From contig DCWQ01000062.1 in the NCBI GenBank assembly GCA_002328185.1, forward strand, positions 1-5,978: a DNA stretch of 5,978 nt, given 5' to 3'. Below the pieces are notes generated by a model, which saw only the letters and a program-made list of their open reading frames with translations, searched no databases and was not told the origin of the DNA. Origin of the DNA: Dehalococcoidia bacterium UBA2158 (GTDB lineage Bacteria > Chloroflexota > Dehalococcoidia > Lucifugimonadales > UBA3495). Below are positions 1 through 5,635 of the stretch, piece by piece. The position numbers and the translations under genes were made by a program. Positions within the stretch are counted from its first letter, which is position 1. Every line of letters starts with the position of its first letter.

Positions 1-4
1 TTGT

Positions 5-60
5 CAGCTTTCAGCTAAGGCCTTCCCTCTTTTCAAAGGGGGACCGATGGGGATTTCCGC
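5..60. repeat. Intergenic dispersed repeat, copy 1 (cut by window edge)
   Basis: Positions 35-60 (beginning AAAGGGGGACCGA and ending GGATTTCCGC) match positions 1210-1235 at 24 of 26 bases. Just before it, at 5-16, lies CAGCTTTCAGCT. This is the reverse complement of the AGCTGAAAGCTG-type sequence that follows copy 2 as AGCTGAAAACTGAC and TTAGCTGACA. The two parts therefore travel together but in different relative arrangement. Both copies sit just upstream of genes, in non-coding DNA. They look like members of a dispersed, non-autonomous intergenic repeat family (REP/MITE-like). The family assignment is inference from two copies only. Confidence 0.6.
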
Positions 61-68
61 GCCTGCCA

Positions 69-97
69 TTGAGGTGTCCTCTCCCTAAAGGTAAACT
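69..97 (+). promoter_or_regulatory. Possible sigma-70-type promoter for the amidohydrolase
   Basis: TTGAGG at 69-74 (4 of 6 matches to the -35 consensus) is followed, after exactly 17 bases, by TAAACT at 92-97 (4 of 6 matches to the -10 consensus). Transcription would start near 104 and give a leader of about 56 bases before the GTG at 160. The spacing is ideal but each box is weak, so this is only a candidate. Confidence 0.25.
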
Positions 98-159
98 GTC
101 CCGAAACCACCCAGCGGCTGATGCCTGTAGGCTGTCCGCCGCTCTCAAGGAGCCTCTCC

Positions 160-1137
160 GTGCGCATAGATGTCCACAGCCACCTGGTTTACCTGCCTTA
201 TCTTGAATACCTGGCGGGCCGCAGTTCCCTGCCCCAGGGCGTCCTTCGGGGCGGGACCTACTTCGTTAGCTGCACCGGTGGCTACCAGCACGCATCGCCC
301 ATAATCCACGCCGACTTCGACCAGAAGCTCAAGGATATGGAAGACCTGGACATCGGCAAGTCGGTCCTTAGCCACGGCATGCCAGGCCCCGAGCTGTTGG
401 GCGGACCCGAGGCCGACGACTGGGCCTCCCGTATCAACGACCACTTGGCCGAGGTGGTCCAGACTCACCCCGGCAAGTTTGAAGCCTTCGCAACTCTGGG
501 TTGGGGTAGCGCTGAACGGACCATAGCCGAGATCGACCGGTGCATTAACCAATTGGGCTTTAAGGGTGTGTATCTCTTCTCCAACCTCAATCAGAAGACC
601 CTCGATAGCAAAGAGTTCTGGCCGGTTTACAAGCACATCGAGAGCCTGGGAATCGCCATGAACATGCACCCCACGGCGCCCATCAACATGAACGGCATCG
701 ACCACCGGCCCCTGGTCCCCGGCATGGCATTCATGTTCGACACCACCCTAGCCACCGTGCGCATGATCATGAGCGGCGTCTTCGAGGCATACCCTGACTT
801 GAAGTTGATCGTGCCCCATACCGGCGGGTTCGTGCCTTTCATCCGCGGCCGCGTGGGCCGGATGATCGACGCCTGGACCTCGCCCGACGACTGGGCCAAT
901 CTCTCTGATTCCTCCCAGGTCTCCTTCGACAAGATCTACGTGGACACCGTGGCCCACAGTCCGGAGGCGCTGGAGTACTGCCTGAAGGTCTACGGCGCCG
1001 ACAAGCTGCTCTACGGCACCGACCACCCCTTCGCCCACTTCGAGGTGTTCAACGAGATGATCGACAACCTGGCTTGCTCCGAAGCCGACCGGGAACTCAT
1101 CAACCACGGGAACGCGGAGCGCCTGCTGGCGCTCTAG
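160..1137 (+). CDS. Amidohydrolase family 2 (ACMSD-like metal-dependent hydrolase/decarboxylase)
   Basis: A 325-residue cytoplasmic TIM-barrel enzyme of the amidohydrolase-2 family, the group of aminocarboxymuconate-semialdehyde decarboxylase and gamma-resorcylate decarboxylase. The metal site is readable: N-terminal DVHSH (His6, His8), His170 in MNMHPTAP, His220 in VPHTGGFVPF, and Asp288 in YGTDHPF. The length is usual for the family. The GTG at 160 is chosen over the ATG at 121 because AAGGAG at 147-152 lies 7 bases before it, and because the HxH motif then sits at residues 6-8 as in relatives. The upstream ATG would add 13 residues without homology or a ribosome binding site. Family members usually decarboxylate or hydrolyse carboxylated aromatic or muconate-like intermediates. 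The substrate here cannot be read from sequence. It is followed on the same strand, after a 167-base gap with a repeat, by an SDR gene. A catabolic role is inferred. Confidence 0.9.
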   Translation: MRIDVHSHLVYLPYLEYLAGRSSLPQGVLRGGTYFVSCTGGYQHASPIIHADFDQKLKDMEDLDIGKSVLSHGMPGPELLGGPEADDWASRINDHLAEVVQTHPGKFEAFATLGWGSAERTIAEIDRCINQLGFKGVYLFSNLNQKTLDSKEFWPVYKHIESLGIAMNMHPTAPINMNGIDHRPLVPGMAFMFDTTLATVRMIMSGVFEAYPDLKLIVPHTGGFVPFIRGRVGRMIDAWTSPDDWANLSDSSQVSFDKIYVDTVAHSPEALEYCLKVYGADKLLYGTDHPFAHFEVFNEMIDNLACSEADRELINHGNAERLLAL

Positions 1138-1156
1138 GCAGGCAGCGGTCAGGGGC

Positions 1157-1290
1157 AAAATCTCCCCAACCCGCTTACCAAAGGGGGGCTTTGGTCCTCC
1201 CGGTAATATAAAGGGGGACCGAGGAGGATTTCCGCCATCCTCCTACCAACCGAAAAGCTGAAAACTGACGACTGTTAGCTGACAACCCCT
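1157..1290. repeat. Intergenic dispersed repeat, copy 2, with inverted structures
   Basis: This holds the second copy of the 26-base G-rich element (1210-1235) and the AGCTGAAAACTGAC...TTAGCTGACA tail (1256-1283). Imperfect terminal inversion is visible: AAAATCTCCCC at 1157-1167 against GGAGGATTTC at 1223-1232. Two perfect small stems are present: ACCAAA (1177-1182) with TTTGGT (1190-1195) around a G-rich loop, and AGGAGGA (1222-1228) with TCCTCCT (1238-1244) around a 9-base loop. It fills the gap between the amidohydrolase and SDR genes. The structure fits a small non-coding mobile or REP-like element. Neither stem is followed by a T-run, so I do not call a terminator. Confidence 0.6.
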
Positions 1291-1304
1291 CCAAAGGAGA
1301 CCCC

Positions 1305-2081
1305 ATGAACCTGAGAGATTCCGTCATCATCGTCACCGGCTCGGCCACAGGCCTGGGCTCGGCCATCGTGAAACAGGTGGCTGCCAAGGGCGCGCGGGTG
1401 GTCATCAACTACACCAAGAGCGAGAAAGAAGCCCACGAGACCGAGGCCGTCTGCGACTATCTGGGCGTGGAGTCTATATTATGTAAAGCAGATGTGTCGG
1501 TGGACGACGACTGCCGGCGCATGGCCAACGAGGCCATAGAGAAGTGGGGCCGCATCGACTGCCTGGTCAACAACGCCGCCCGGTCGGTCTTCGCCAACTC
1601 CAAGGACTTGGAGGCCCTGGCCGGCCAGCAGTTCATGGACGTCTTCTCAGTGAACGTTGTGGGCCCCTACCAGATGGCCCGGGCAGTTGCGCCCCACATG
1701 AAAGCCCAGGGGCACGGTTCCATCGTCAACATCTCCTCCATATCGGCCCAGACCGGGGCCGGCAGTTCCATCGCCTACGCGGCCTCTAAGGGCGCGCTGA
1801 ACACCATGACCCTCTCCTTGGCCCGCTCGCTGGCGCCCGAGATCAAGGTCAACGCAGTCATGCCCAGCGCCTTCCCCTCCCGCTGGTGGAATGACGGTAT
1901 CGGCGAAGAAGCGACCGAGGCGCTGTTCGAAAAGTTCAACGCCCAGGTGCCGCTAAAAGAAGTGGCAACCCCGGACTCCGTAGCCCGGACCGTGGTCTGG
2001 TTGCTGGAAGATGCTGCCTTCACCACCGGCGAAATGATCAAGATAGACTCGGGCATGCACCTGCTGGGCTTCCAACCGTAA
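1305..2081 (+). CDS. Short-chain dehydrogenase/reductase (classical SDR)
   Basis: A 258-residue Rossmann-fold oxidoreductase of the classical SDR family, the usual length. All family signatures are present: TGSATGLG (residues 11-18, dinucleotide binding), Asp63 in ADVS, NNAA (89-92), Asn117, catalytic Ser145, and Tyr158-xxx-Lys162 in YAASK. The start is supported by AAGGAG at 1294-1299, 5 bases before the ATG. It would interconvert an alcohol and a ketone with NAD(P)(H). The VVINY stretch after the second strand lacks the acidic residue typical of NAD-specific members, so NADP(H) is slightly favoured. It resembles FabG-type proteins, but the usual VNAVAPG segment reads VNAVMPS (Ser188 for Gly). 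The context with an amidohydrolase and a crotonase points to a catabolic dehydrogenase rather than FabG itself (inference). It ends 12 bases from the oppositely oriented NHL gene. Confidence 0.93.
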   Translation: MNLRDSVIIVTGSATGLGSAIVKQVAAKGARVVINYTKSEKEAHETEAVCDYLGVESILCKADVSVDDDCRRMANEAIEKWGRIDCLVNNAARSVFANSKDLEALAGQQFMDVFSVNVVGPYQMARAVAPHMKAQGHGSIVNISSISAQTGAGSSIAYAASKGALNTMTLSLARSLAPEIKVNAVMPSAFPSRWWNDGIGEEATEALFEKFNAQVPLKEVATPDSVARTVVWLLEDAAFTTGEMIKIDSGMHLLGFQP

Positions 2082-2093
2082 CAAACGGCTGGC

Positions 2094-2942
2094 CTAGACC
2101 TTCCTAAAAACCTGCACTCGGTGGTGCGCCACATCCGCCCCGTAGACGTTCCCGGCAGAATCGGTGTAGGTGTTGTGGGCCTGCTCGAACGTGCGCCCCC
2201 GGGCCAAGAGTTGCCCGTCTAAGGTGAGGATACTAAGTCGGGGCACTTGATCGGTGACATAGACCGTGCCGGAATTATCGATGTGGACGCCCATGGGTTT
2301 CTTGAAGTCGGCCCACTCTTCCATGAAATCGCCATCTGGGCTAAACACTTGCACCCGGTTGTTCTCCCGGTCTGCTACGTAGATCCTCCCGTCCGCCGAC
2401 ACCCGCACGCTGTGGGGCACCCTGAACTGTCCGGGGCCGCTGCCGGGTTCTCCGAATGAGCTTATGTAAACCCCAGACTCCGAGAACCGGTGAACGCTGG
2501 AGTTGCCGTAGCCGTCGGCGACGAAGATGTCTCCCGCTGCAGGCGAACCAGCCGGAGCGACGCACATGTCCGCCGGATGATTGAACGGCGCTTGTAATTC
2601 AGCCCGATCCCTGACGCCAAGAGACATGACCAATTCCCCCTCCGACGTGTACTTCAATATCTGGTGGGCGTCTCGGTCGGCCAGGTAGACCCCGTCATCC
2701 GGACCCACGTAGATCAGGTGTGCGTCGGCAGGCGTCCCGTCCTTGCGCGGCCACTGGCTGACAAACTCCCCGTCCCGGTCGAAGACCAGCACCGGCGGGT
2801 CGCCGCGCTGGAACACGTAAAGATTGTCCCGTGAGTCCACGGCAACGGCGCTGGGGGCCTGGAACTCCATCCCCCGAGGTAACTTGGCCCAGTCCGGCCG
2901 GTACTCGTACCGGTGATCTCCCATTCCGATGGTGATTGGCAT
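2094..2942 (-). CDS. NHL-repeat six-bladed beta-propeller, peptidyl-hydroxyglycine lyase-like
   Basis: A 282-residue protein built almost wholly of NHL-type blades. About six are visible, at roughly residues 29-64, 70-107, 122-164, 176-210, 216-248 and 256-282, with motifs such as IYVADRENNRVQVF and VYLADRDAHQILKY. The order and motifs resemble the lyase half (PAL) of peptide-amidating enzymes. By eye the rat PAL active-site residues have counterparts: Arg46 in FQRGD, zinc-type His75, His177 (VPHSV) and His256 (QAHNT), and Tyr145 in DGYGNS. The ATG at 2942 is chosen because GGAGGG (2949-2954) lies at the right distance and MPITIGMGDHRYE matches the start I recall for relatives. The ATG at 3044 would add 34 residues running back through the divergent leader. 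No signal peptide or membrane segment is seen, so it is probably cytoplasmic. The substrate is unknown, and a non-catalytic propeller remains possible. It runs opposite to both neighbours. Confidence 0.85.
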   Translation of the reverse strand: MPITIGMGDHRYEYRPDWAKLPRGMEFQAPSAVAVDSRDNLYVFQRGDPPVLVFDRDGEFVSQWPRKDGTPADAHLIYVGPDDGVYLADRDAHQILKYTSEGELVMSLGVRDRAELQAPFNHPADMCVAPAGSPAAGDIFVADGYGNSSVHRFSESGVYISSFGEPGSGPGQFRVPHSVRVSADGRIYVADRENNRVQVFSPDGDFMEEWADFKKPMGVHIDNSGTVYVTDQVPRLSILTLDGQLLARGRTFEQAHNTYTDSAGNVYGADVAHHRVQVFRKV

Positions 2943-3101
2943 GCCTAACCCTCCGAGCAGGTCTGGTTCGAGGCGTACTAGAATCTCGGAAGTATACACG
3001 CGGCCCCATGGAAGTCCGGCTGCGCCGGCGGTAGACGCAAGCACAAATCCTTGCCAGAATACGTCCCATGATCACCTCACGCGCTTTAAGGAGATAGACA
3101 C
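2943..3101. promoter_or_regulatory. Divergent control region between NHL and crotonase genes
   Basis: These 159 bases separate two diverging genes, so promoters for both should lie here. Each side has a clear ribosome binding site: GGAGGG at 2949-2954 read leftward, and AAGGAG at 3088-3093 read rightward. The best single promoter element is TATACT on the minus strand (2991-2996). It has no recognisable -35 box at 16-18 bases, so no exact promoter is called. No clear operator palindrome was found. Confidence 0.4.
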
Positions 3102-3950
3102 ATGGGACCCGAACTTGTTGAATACCTGAAATACGAAGTCGAAGACTCGGGCATCGCCTGGATCACCTTCAACCGGCCCGAGCGCCGCAACGCCCTGATG
3201 GGCAACTCCCAAGAGAGAAGCACCGTGGCCAAGGTGGGCGAATACATGCGGGCGGCCGACGACGACCCAGATGTTCGCATCATCGTACTCACCGGCGAGG
3301 GCCAGGGCTTCTGCTCCGGAGCCGATATGCGCCGCGACAACGACCCGTCGGTGCTGGGCGAGAACTTCGTGGGCAACCGGGACCACACCGAAAGTCCCGA
3401 CTTCACCCGCCAGCACTTCTTCCACGGGTTCACCCAACTCCACCGAGACATCTCGCTGATTCGCAAACCCACCATCGCCATGATTAACGGCGCCGCCGTG
3501 GGCTCCGGCATGGACATGGCCCTGCATTGCGATATCCGTGTCGGCTGCGAGGCCACCCAATTCGTCGGCTACCACCAACTGGGCCAGATATTCGAAAACG
3601 GCGGCAGTTACTACCTGCCCAAGATGGCGGGATTGGGCCGGGCTCTCGAGTTTGCTTATACCGGGCGGTTGGACGCAGAACGGGCCTACCAGTGGGGGTT
3701 GCTCAACTATTTGGTGGACTCCAGCGAGTTGGAGAAGGCCACCCGCGATTTGTGCGACCGCATCATGCGGGTGCCGCCCATGGTGCAATGGGTCTCCAAG
3801 CGCATCATGCGCACGGCAGTGGATACCACCTTGGAGAACACCATGGTGCTTACCTCCAATGCCGGCGGCATTCTCAGCGGCTCTGAAGACGCCGATGAAG
3901 CTCGCATCGCATTCTTGGAAAAACGGGCTCCGAAATTCAAAGGTCGCTAA
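3102..3950 (+). CDS. Enoyl-CoA hydratase/isomerase (crotonase) family protein
   Basis: A 282-residue crotonase-fold, CoA-thioester enzyme. Visible signatures are FNRPERRNAL (residues 23-32), the first oxyanion-hole loop GFCSGAD (69-75, Ala74), and NGAAVGSGMDMALHCDI (129-145) carrying the second. AAGGAG at 3088-3093, 8 bases upstream, fixes the ATG. Compared by eye with rat enoyl-CoA hydratase, the two catalytic glutamates are not kept: the first position is Asp138 and the second is Tyr157. Glu165 in IFENGG sits where isomerase-like members carry the acid of IPDxGG. Plain 2-enoyl-CoA hydration is therefore uncertain, and an isomerase, hydrolase or ring-opening role on a CoA thioester is as likely. 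A loop of about 45 residues between GADM and KPTIA is on the long side. It diverges from the NHL gene. Its natural partner enzymes would be a CoA ligase and dehydrogenases, which are not in the window. Confidence 0.9.
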   Translation: MGPELVEYLKYEVEDSGIAWITFNRPERRNALMGNSQERSTVAKVGEYMRAADDDPDVRIIVLTGEGQGFCSGADMRRDNDPSVLGENFVGNRDHTESPDFTRQHFFHGFTQLHRDISLIRKPTIAMINGAAVGSGMDMALHCDIRVGCEATQFVGYHQLGQIFENGGSYYLPKMAGLGRALEFAYTGRLDAERAYQWGLLNYLVDSSELEKATRDLCDRIMRVPPMVQWVSKRIMRTAVDTTLENTMVLTSNAGGILSGSEDADEARIAFLEKRAPKFKGR

Positions 3951-3968
3951 AAGAATAGTAGAGGGTCA

Positions 3969-4040
3969 ATGTCGATCTCCGGAGATCTAGAAAGGGCCCT
4001 TTCCGACCTCTATCCCTACCGCTGGGCATTTGCGGCATAG
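3969..4040 (+). pseudogene. Possible truncated 5' end of a gene (23 codons)
   Basis: A short frame opens with ATG 18 bases after the crotonase stop and encodes 23 residues with the segment DLYPYRWAFAA before TAG. GAGG at 3961-3964 is a weak, close ribosome binding site. The wording LYPYRW followed by small hydrophobic residues resembles the start of the first membrane helix in some MFS transporters, but this is only an impression. The frame stops where the response-regulator remnant begins, so it could be the cut end of a gene lost by deletion or insertion. It also contains both 14-bp palindromes. It may equally be chance. Confidence 0.2.
3974..4003. repeat. Two tandem perfect 14-bp palindromes
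   Basis: GATCTCCGGAGATC (3974-3987) and GAAAGGGCCCTTTC (3990-4003) are each perfect inverted repeats with no centre gap, and only TA separates them. They begin 23 bases after the crotonase stop. As RNA they could form two short stems with CCGG and GGCC loops. No T-run follows, so a standard intrinsic terminator is not supported. They could be protein-binding sites, a bidirectional 3'-end structure, or a scar at a rearrangement point. Confidence 0.75.
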
Positions 4041-4087
4041 ATGGTTGGACTGCCGCCCGTAGGTTGAAGGACGATCCGGGCTTATCT
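4034..4087 (+). pseudogene. Remnant of a response-regulator receiver domain
   Basis: One frame encodes 18 residues containing IDGWTAARRLKDDPG. This closely matches the loop and helix that follow the phosphorylated aspartate in CheY-like receiver domains (typically MDGWEAxRRLKxDP). The phospho-acceptor strand before it and the conserved Thr/Lys strands after it are absent, and there is no start codon or ribosome binding site. I read it as a fragment of a deleted gene. The remnant is GC-rich like the left flank and ends where base composition drops. A chance match over 15 residues is possible but unlikely. Confidence 0.45.
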
Positions 4088-4211
4088 GTGTGGCTGTGGT
4101 GTAGTCAGTTACAGCATTCTGTTCTTGGCCAAGTTCAGAACAAGAATAGGCCCGGCAAAAATATGCATCCCTGAATTGAGAATCGAGCCCGATAGCTCTG
4201 TGGTCAAGCAT
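4071..4211 (-). pseudogene. Remnant of a tetratricopeptide-repeat (TPR) gene
   Basis: The frame from ATG 4211 contains one full 34-residue TPR at 4071-4172. The consensus positions fit: Tyr at 4, Ala at 8, Ala at 20, Tyr at 24, Ala at 27 and Pro at 32, as in DAYFCRAYS, LGQEQNAVTDY and TATQISPD. The residues before it (HRAIGLDSQF) look like the second helix of a preceding repeat. Similarity fades after about 4065, although the frame stays open to 3987. Upstream the same frame meets a stop at 4290-4292, and the ATG has no ribosome binding site. A protein with about one and a half repeats is not a working scaffold, so this is most likely a decayed piece of a longer TPR gene. TPRs mediate protein-protein contacts, and no partner can be named. 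Confidence 0.5.
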
Positions 4212-4344
4212 AGAGCCAGCCAGGTCTCTAGTGCCTTTGGGCCTACCATTAGGGTTCCCACTCTGGCCTGGCTGCCAGGGGGTCGGTTGTCATCAGGGTT
4301 GTTAGCAGTGGTCATGTATCGGTTTCGTGCAAACGTCCTCGGAA

Positions 4345-5544
4345 TCATTTTGGTGGTGGCGATTGAGCTTCGGGTCTACCCGACTCGAGAATCTCTGCTC
4401 GGTCCTGGGAGCGTGGTGGATAGATCCGATCGCGATTGATATGGGTCTTGATTGCTTTGGCATCTGATCCTTTCTTGACTACTTTGCGGTCCCATCCTTC
4501 CGTCCTCACCGCACCCCATGGTCCGAGGTCTAGACAAGTTCCATAGGCGCTAACCTCTAAGGGAATCATGTCATGTCCTACTAGTTCAGCGACGGCATTA
4601 TGACCTGCGAATCTTCCCATAGGTCTGCTGTGTTGGCATGACATGACACTTACATACCCATCCTCAACGGGTGCGGCGGCGATATCCCCGGCTGCAAAAA
4701 TATCCGCAGTTCCGGATACCCTCAAATATTTGTCTACCGACAGCCGTCCCAATCCATCAGTATTAGCAGGAATATCCTTAGCGAGGTTGCTAGCCTGGAG
4801 GCCGCCTGCCCAGATTATCGTATGCGTTTCGATCCGTTCCCCGTCAACGAGAAGGACACCATTATGGTCAAAAGACTTCACAGACACACTGGTGCGAGTG
4901 CAGATGCCTAGTTCCGAAAGCGCTTCCTCAATGATCGGTCTTGCATCGTCGCCCATATGGGACCCTATGTTAGGAAGGGCATCTATAAGAGTCACCTTAC
5001 CGTGAGGCAAACCGTTCTTCTTCAACCGTTCTGGCATCTCGCAGGCTACTTCGATCCCAGTTAGACCTGCCCCAACGACCACAACATGGTCCCGCGCAAT
5101 GGAGGAACTCCTCGTGCCAAGATCATGTAGATGGGCCTCGAGCCTAACCGCTTCATCGTAGGTATCTACGTTGAATGTACATCTATCAAATCCTTGTAGG
5201 TTCGGGCGCCGCAATTGGCTACCCGATGCTAATATCAGGCGGTCGTATGGCAGTTTGGAGACACCTCCATGCGTTCTCACTGAAACGACGTGCCCAGCAT
5301 GATCGATATTTTCGACTTCGCCAACAACTAATCCCACACCTATTGGGTCGAGAAGATCGTCAAGCGGTATCCGCGTATCTGTCAGATCAGATTCGTAATA
5401 GCGGACCCTTATTCCGTGCCATTTATCTCTGTTAACAACAGTGATTCGAACATCGTCTTCATGGAGGCCGTCCAACGATCTAGCTGCCGAGATGCTACTC
5501 CATAGCCCGGCAAATCCAGCGCCGATCACGATTATATTTCTCAA
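4345..5544 (-). CDS. NDH-2-like FAD-dependent NAD(P)H oxidoreductase
   Basis: A 399-residue two-dinucleotide-binding flavoprotein of the type II NADH dehydrogenase (COG1252-like) group. Such enzymes pass electrons from NAD(P)H through FAD to quinone or another acceptor without pumping protons. Visible motifs are the FAD-binding GAGFAG (residues 8-13), the NAD(P)H-binding VVVVGAGLTG (154-163), IFAAGDIAAAP (282-292) with the FAD-contacting Gly286-Asp287, and the family-type C-terminal stretch CLDLGPWGAVRTEGWDR (337-353). The second fold begins VTLID (184-188), an acidic end that fits NADH. The start is TTG at 5544, backed by AAAGGAG (5553-5559) 8 bases upstream. No in-frame ATG or GTG fits better. 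The tail is short, with no obvious amphipathic membrane anchor, so membrane attachment is uncertain and a soluble reductase is possible. Sampled G+C is 47-60%, lower than the left-hand genes, and the leader is only about 38%. It stands alone between pseudogene fragments. Confidence 0.88.
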   Translation of the reverse strand: MRNIIVIGAGFAGLWSSISAARSLDGLHEDDVRITVVNRDKWHGIRVRYYESDLTDTRIPLDDLLDPIGVGLVVGEVENIDHAGHVVSVRTHGGVSKLPYDRLILASGSQLRRPNLQGFDRCTFNVDTYDEAVRLEAHLHDLGTRSSSIARDHVVVVGAGLTGIEVACEMPERLKKNGLPHGKVTLIDALPNIGSHMGDDARPIIEEALSELGICTRTSVSVKSFDHNGVLLVDGERIETHTIIWAGGLQASNLAKDIPANTDGLGRLSVDKYLRVSGTADIFAAGDIAAAPVEDGYVSVMSCQHSRPMGRFAGHNAVAELVGHDMIPLEVSAYGTCLDLGPWGAVRTEGWDRKVVKKGSDAKAIKTHINRDRIYPPRSQDRAEILESGRPEAQSPPPK

Positions 5545-5635
5545 TTATGCTTCTCCTTTTATCAAGTACAGATCATGGTATCAGTGTTTTACGCTTGCTA
5601 CGGTCCGAATACCTAATCCGAGTGGCTTCCAATGT

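Larger units (their letters stand above)
3951..4344. other. Gene-free stretch with remnants and a composition change
   Basis: No intact gene fits here. The stretch holds the twin palindromes, the short truncated frame, the receiver-domain remnant (+) and the TPR remnant (-). Hand-counted G+C falls from about 62% in row 4021-4080 to 47-48% in rows 4081-4200. That is the same place where the receiver and TPR matches meet (about 4071-4087), which suggests a junction between DNA of different origin. A further imperfect palindrome lies at 4117-4140, inside the TPR remnant. In 4212-4344 I see only a small CCTGG-CTG-CCAGG stem (4267-4279) and nothing else recognisable. Confidence 0.6.

Noticed and set aside
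121..159. ATG 121 as start of the amidohydrolase
   Set aside because: It has no ribosome binding site, while the GTG at 160 has AAGGAG at 7 bases and places the metal-binding HxH at the usual N-terminal position.
2082..2093. Terminator between the convergent SDR and NHL genes
   Set aside because: The gap is only 12 bases and shows no stem with a T-run on either strand.
2943..3044. 34-residue N-terminal extension of the NHL protein from ATG 3044
   Set aside because: The internal ATG at 2942 has a well-spaced GGAGGG and matches the expected family start. The extension has no homology or signal-peptide pattern and would consume most of the divergent promoter region.
3072..3788. Long minus-strand open frame (238 codons) opposite the crotonase gene
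   Set aside because: It is an antisense shadow of a GC-rich gene with clear crotonase motifs. The minus-strand translation shows no family pattern.
3951..4149. 8-bp direct repeat AAGAATAG (3951-3958 and 4142-4149) as a target-site duplication
   Set aside because: The copies do not flank a recognisable element, and an 8-bp match over 200 bp is not unusual.
4109..4348. Minus-strand 79-codon frame overlapping the TPR remnant
   Set aside because: It has no ribosome binding site or recognisable domain. The overlapping frame on the same strand explains the sequence better as a TPR.
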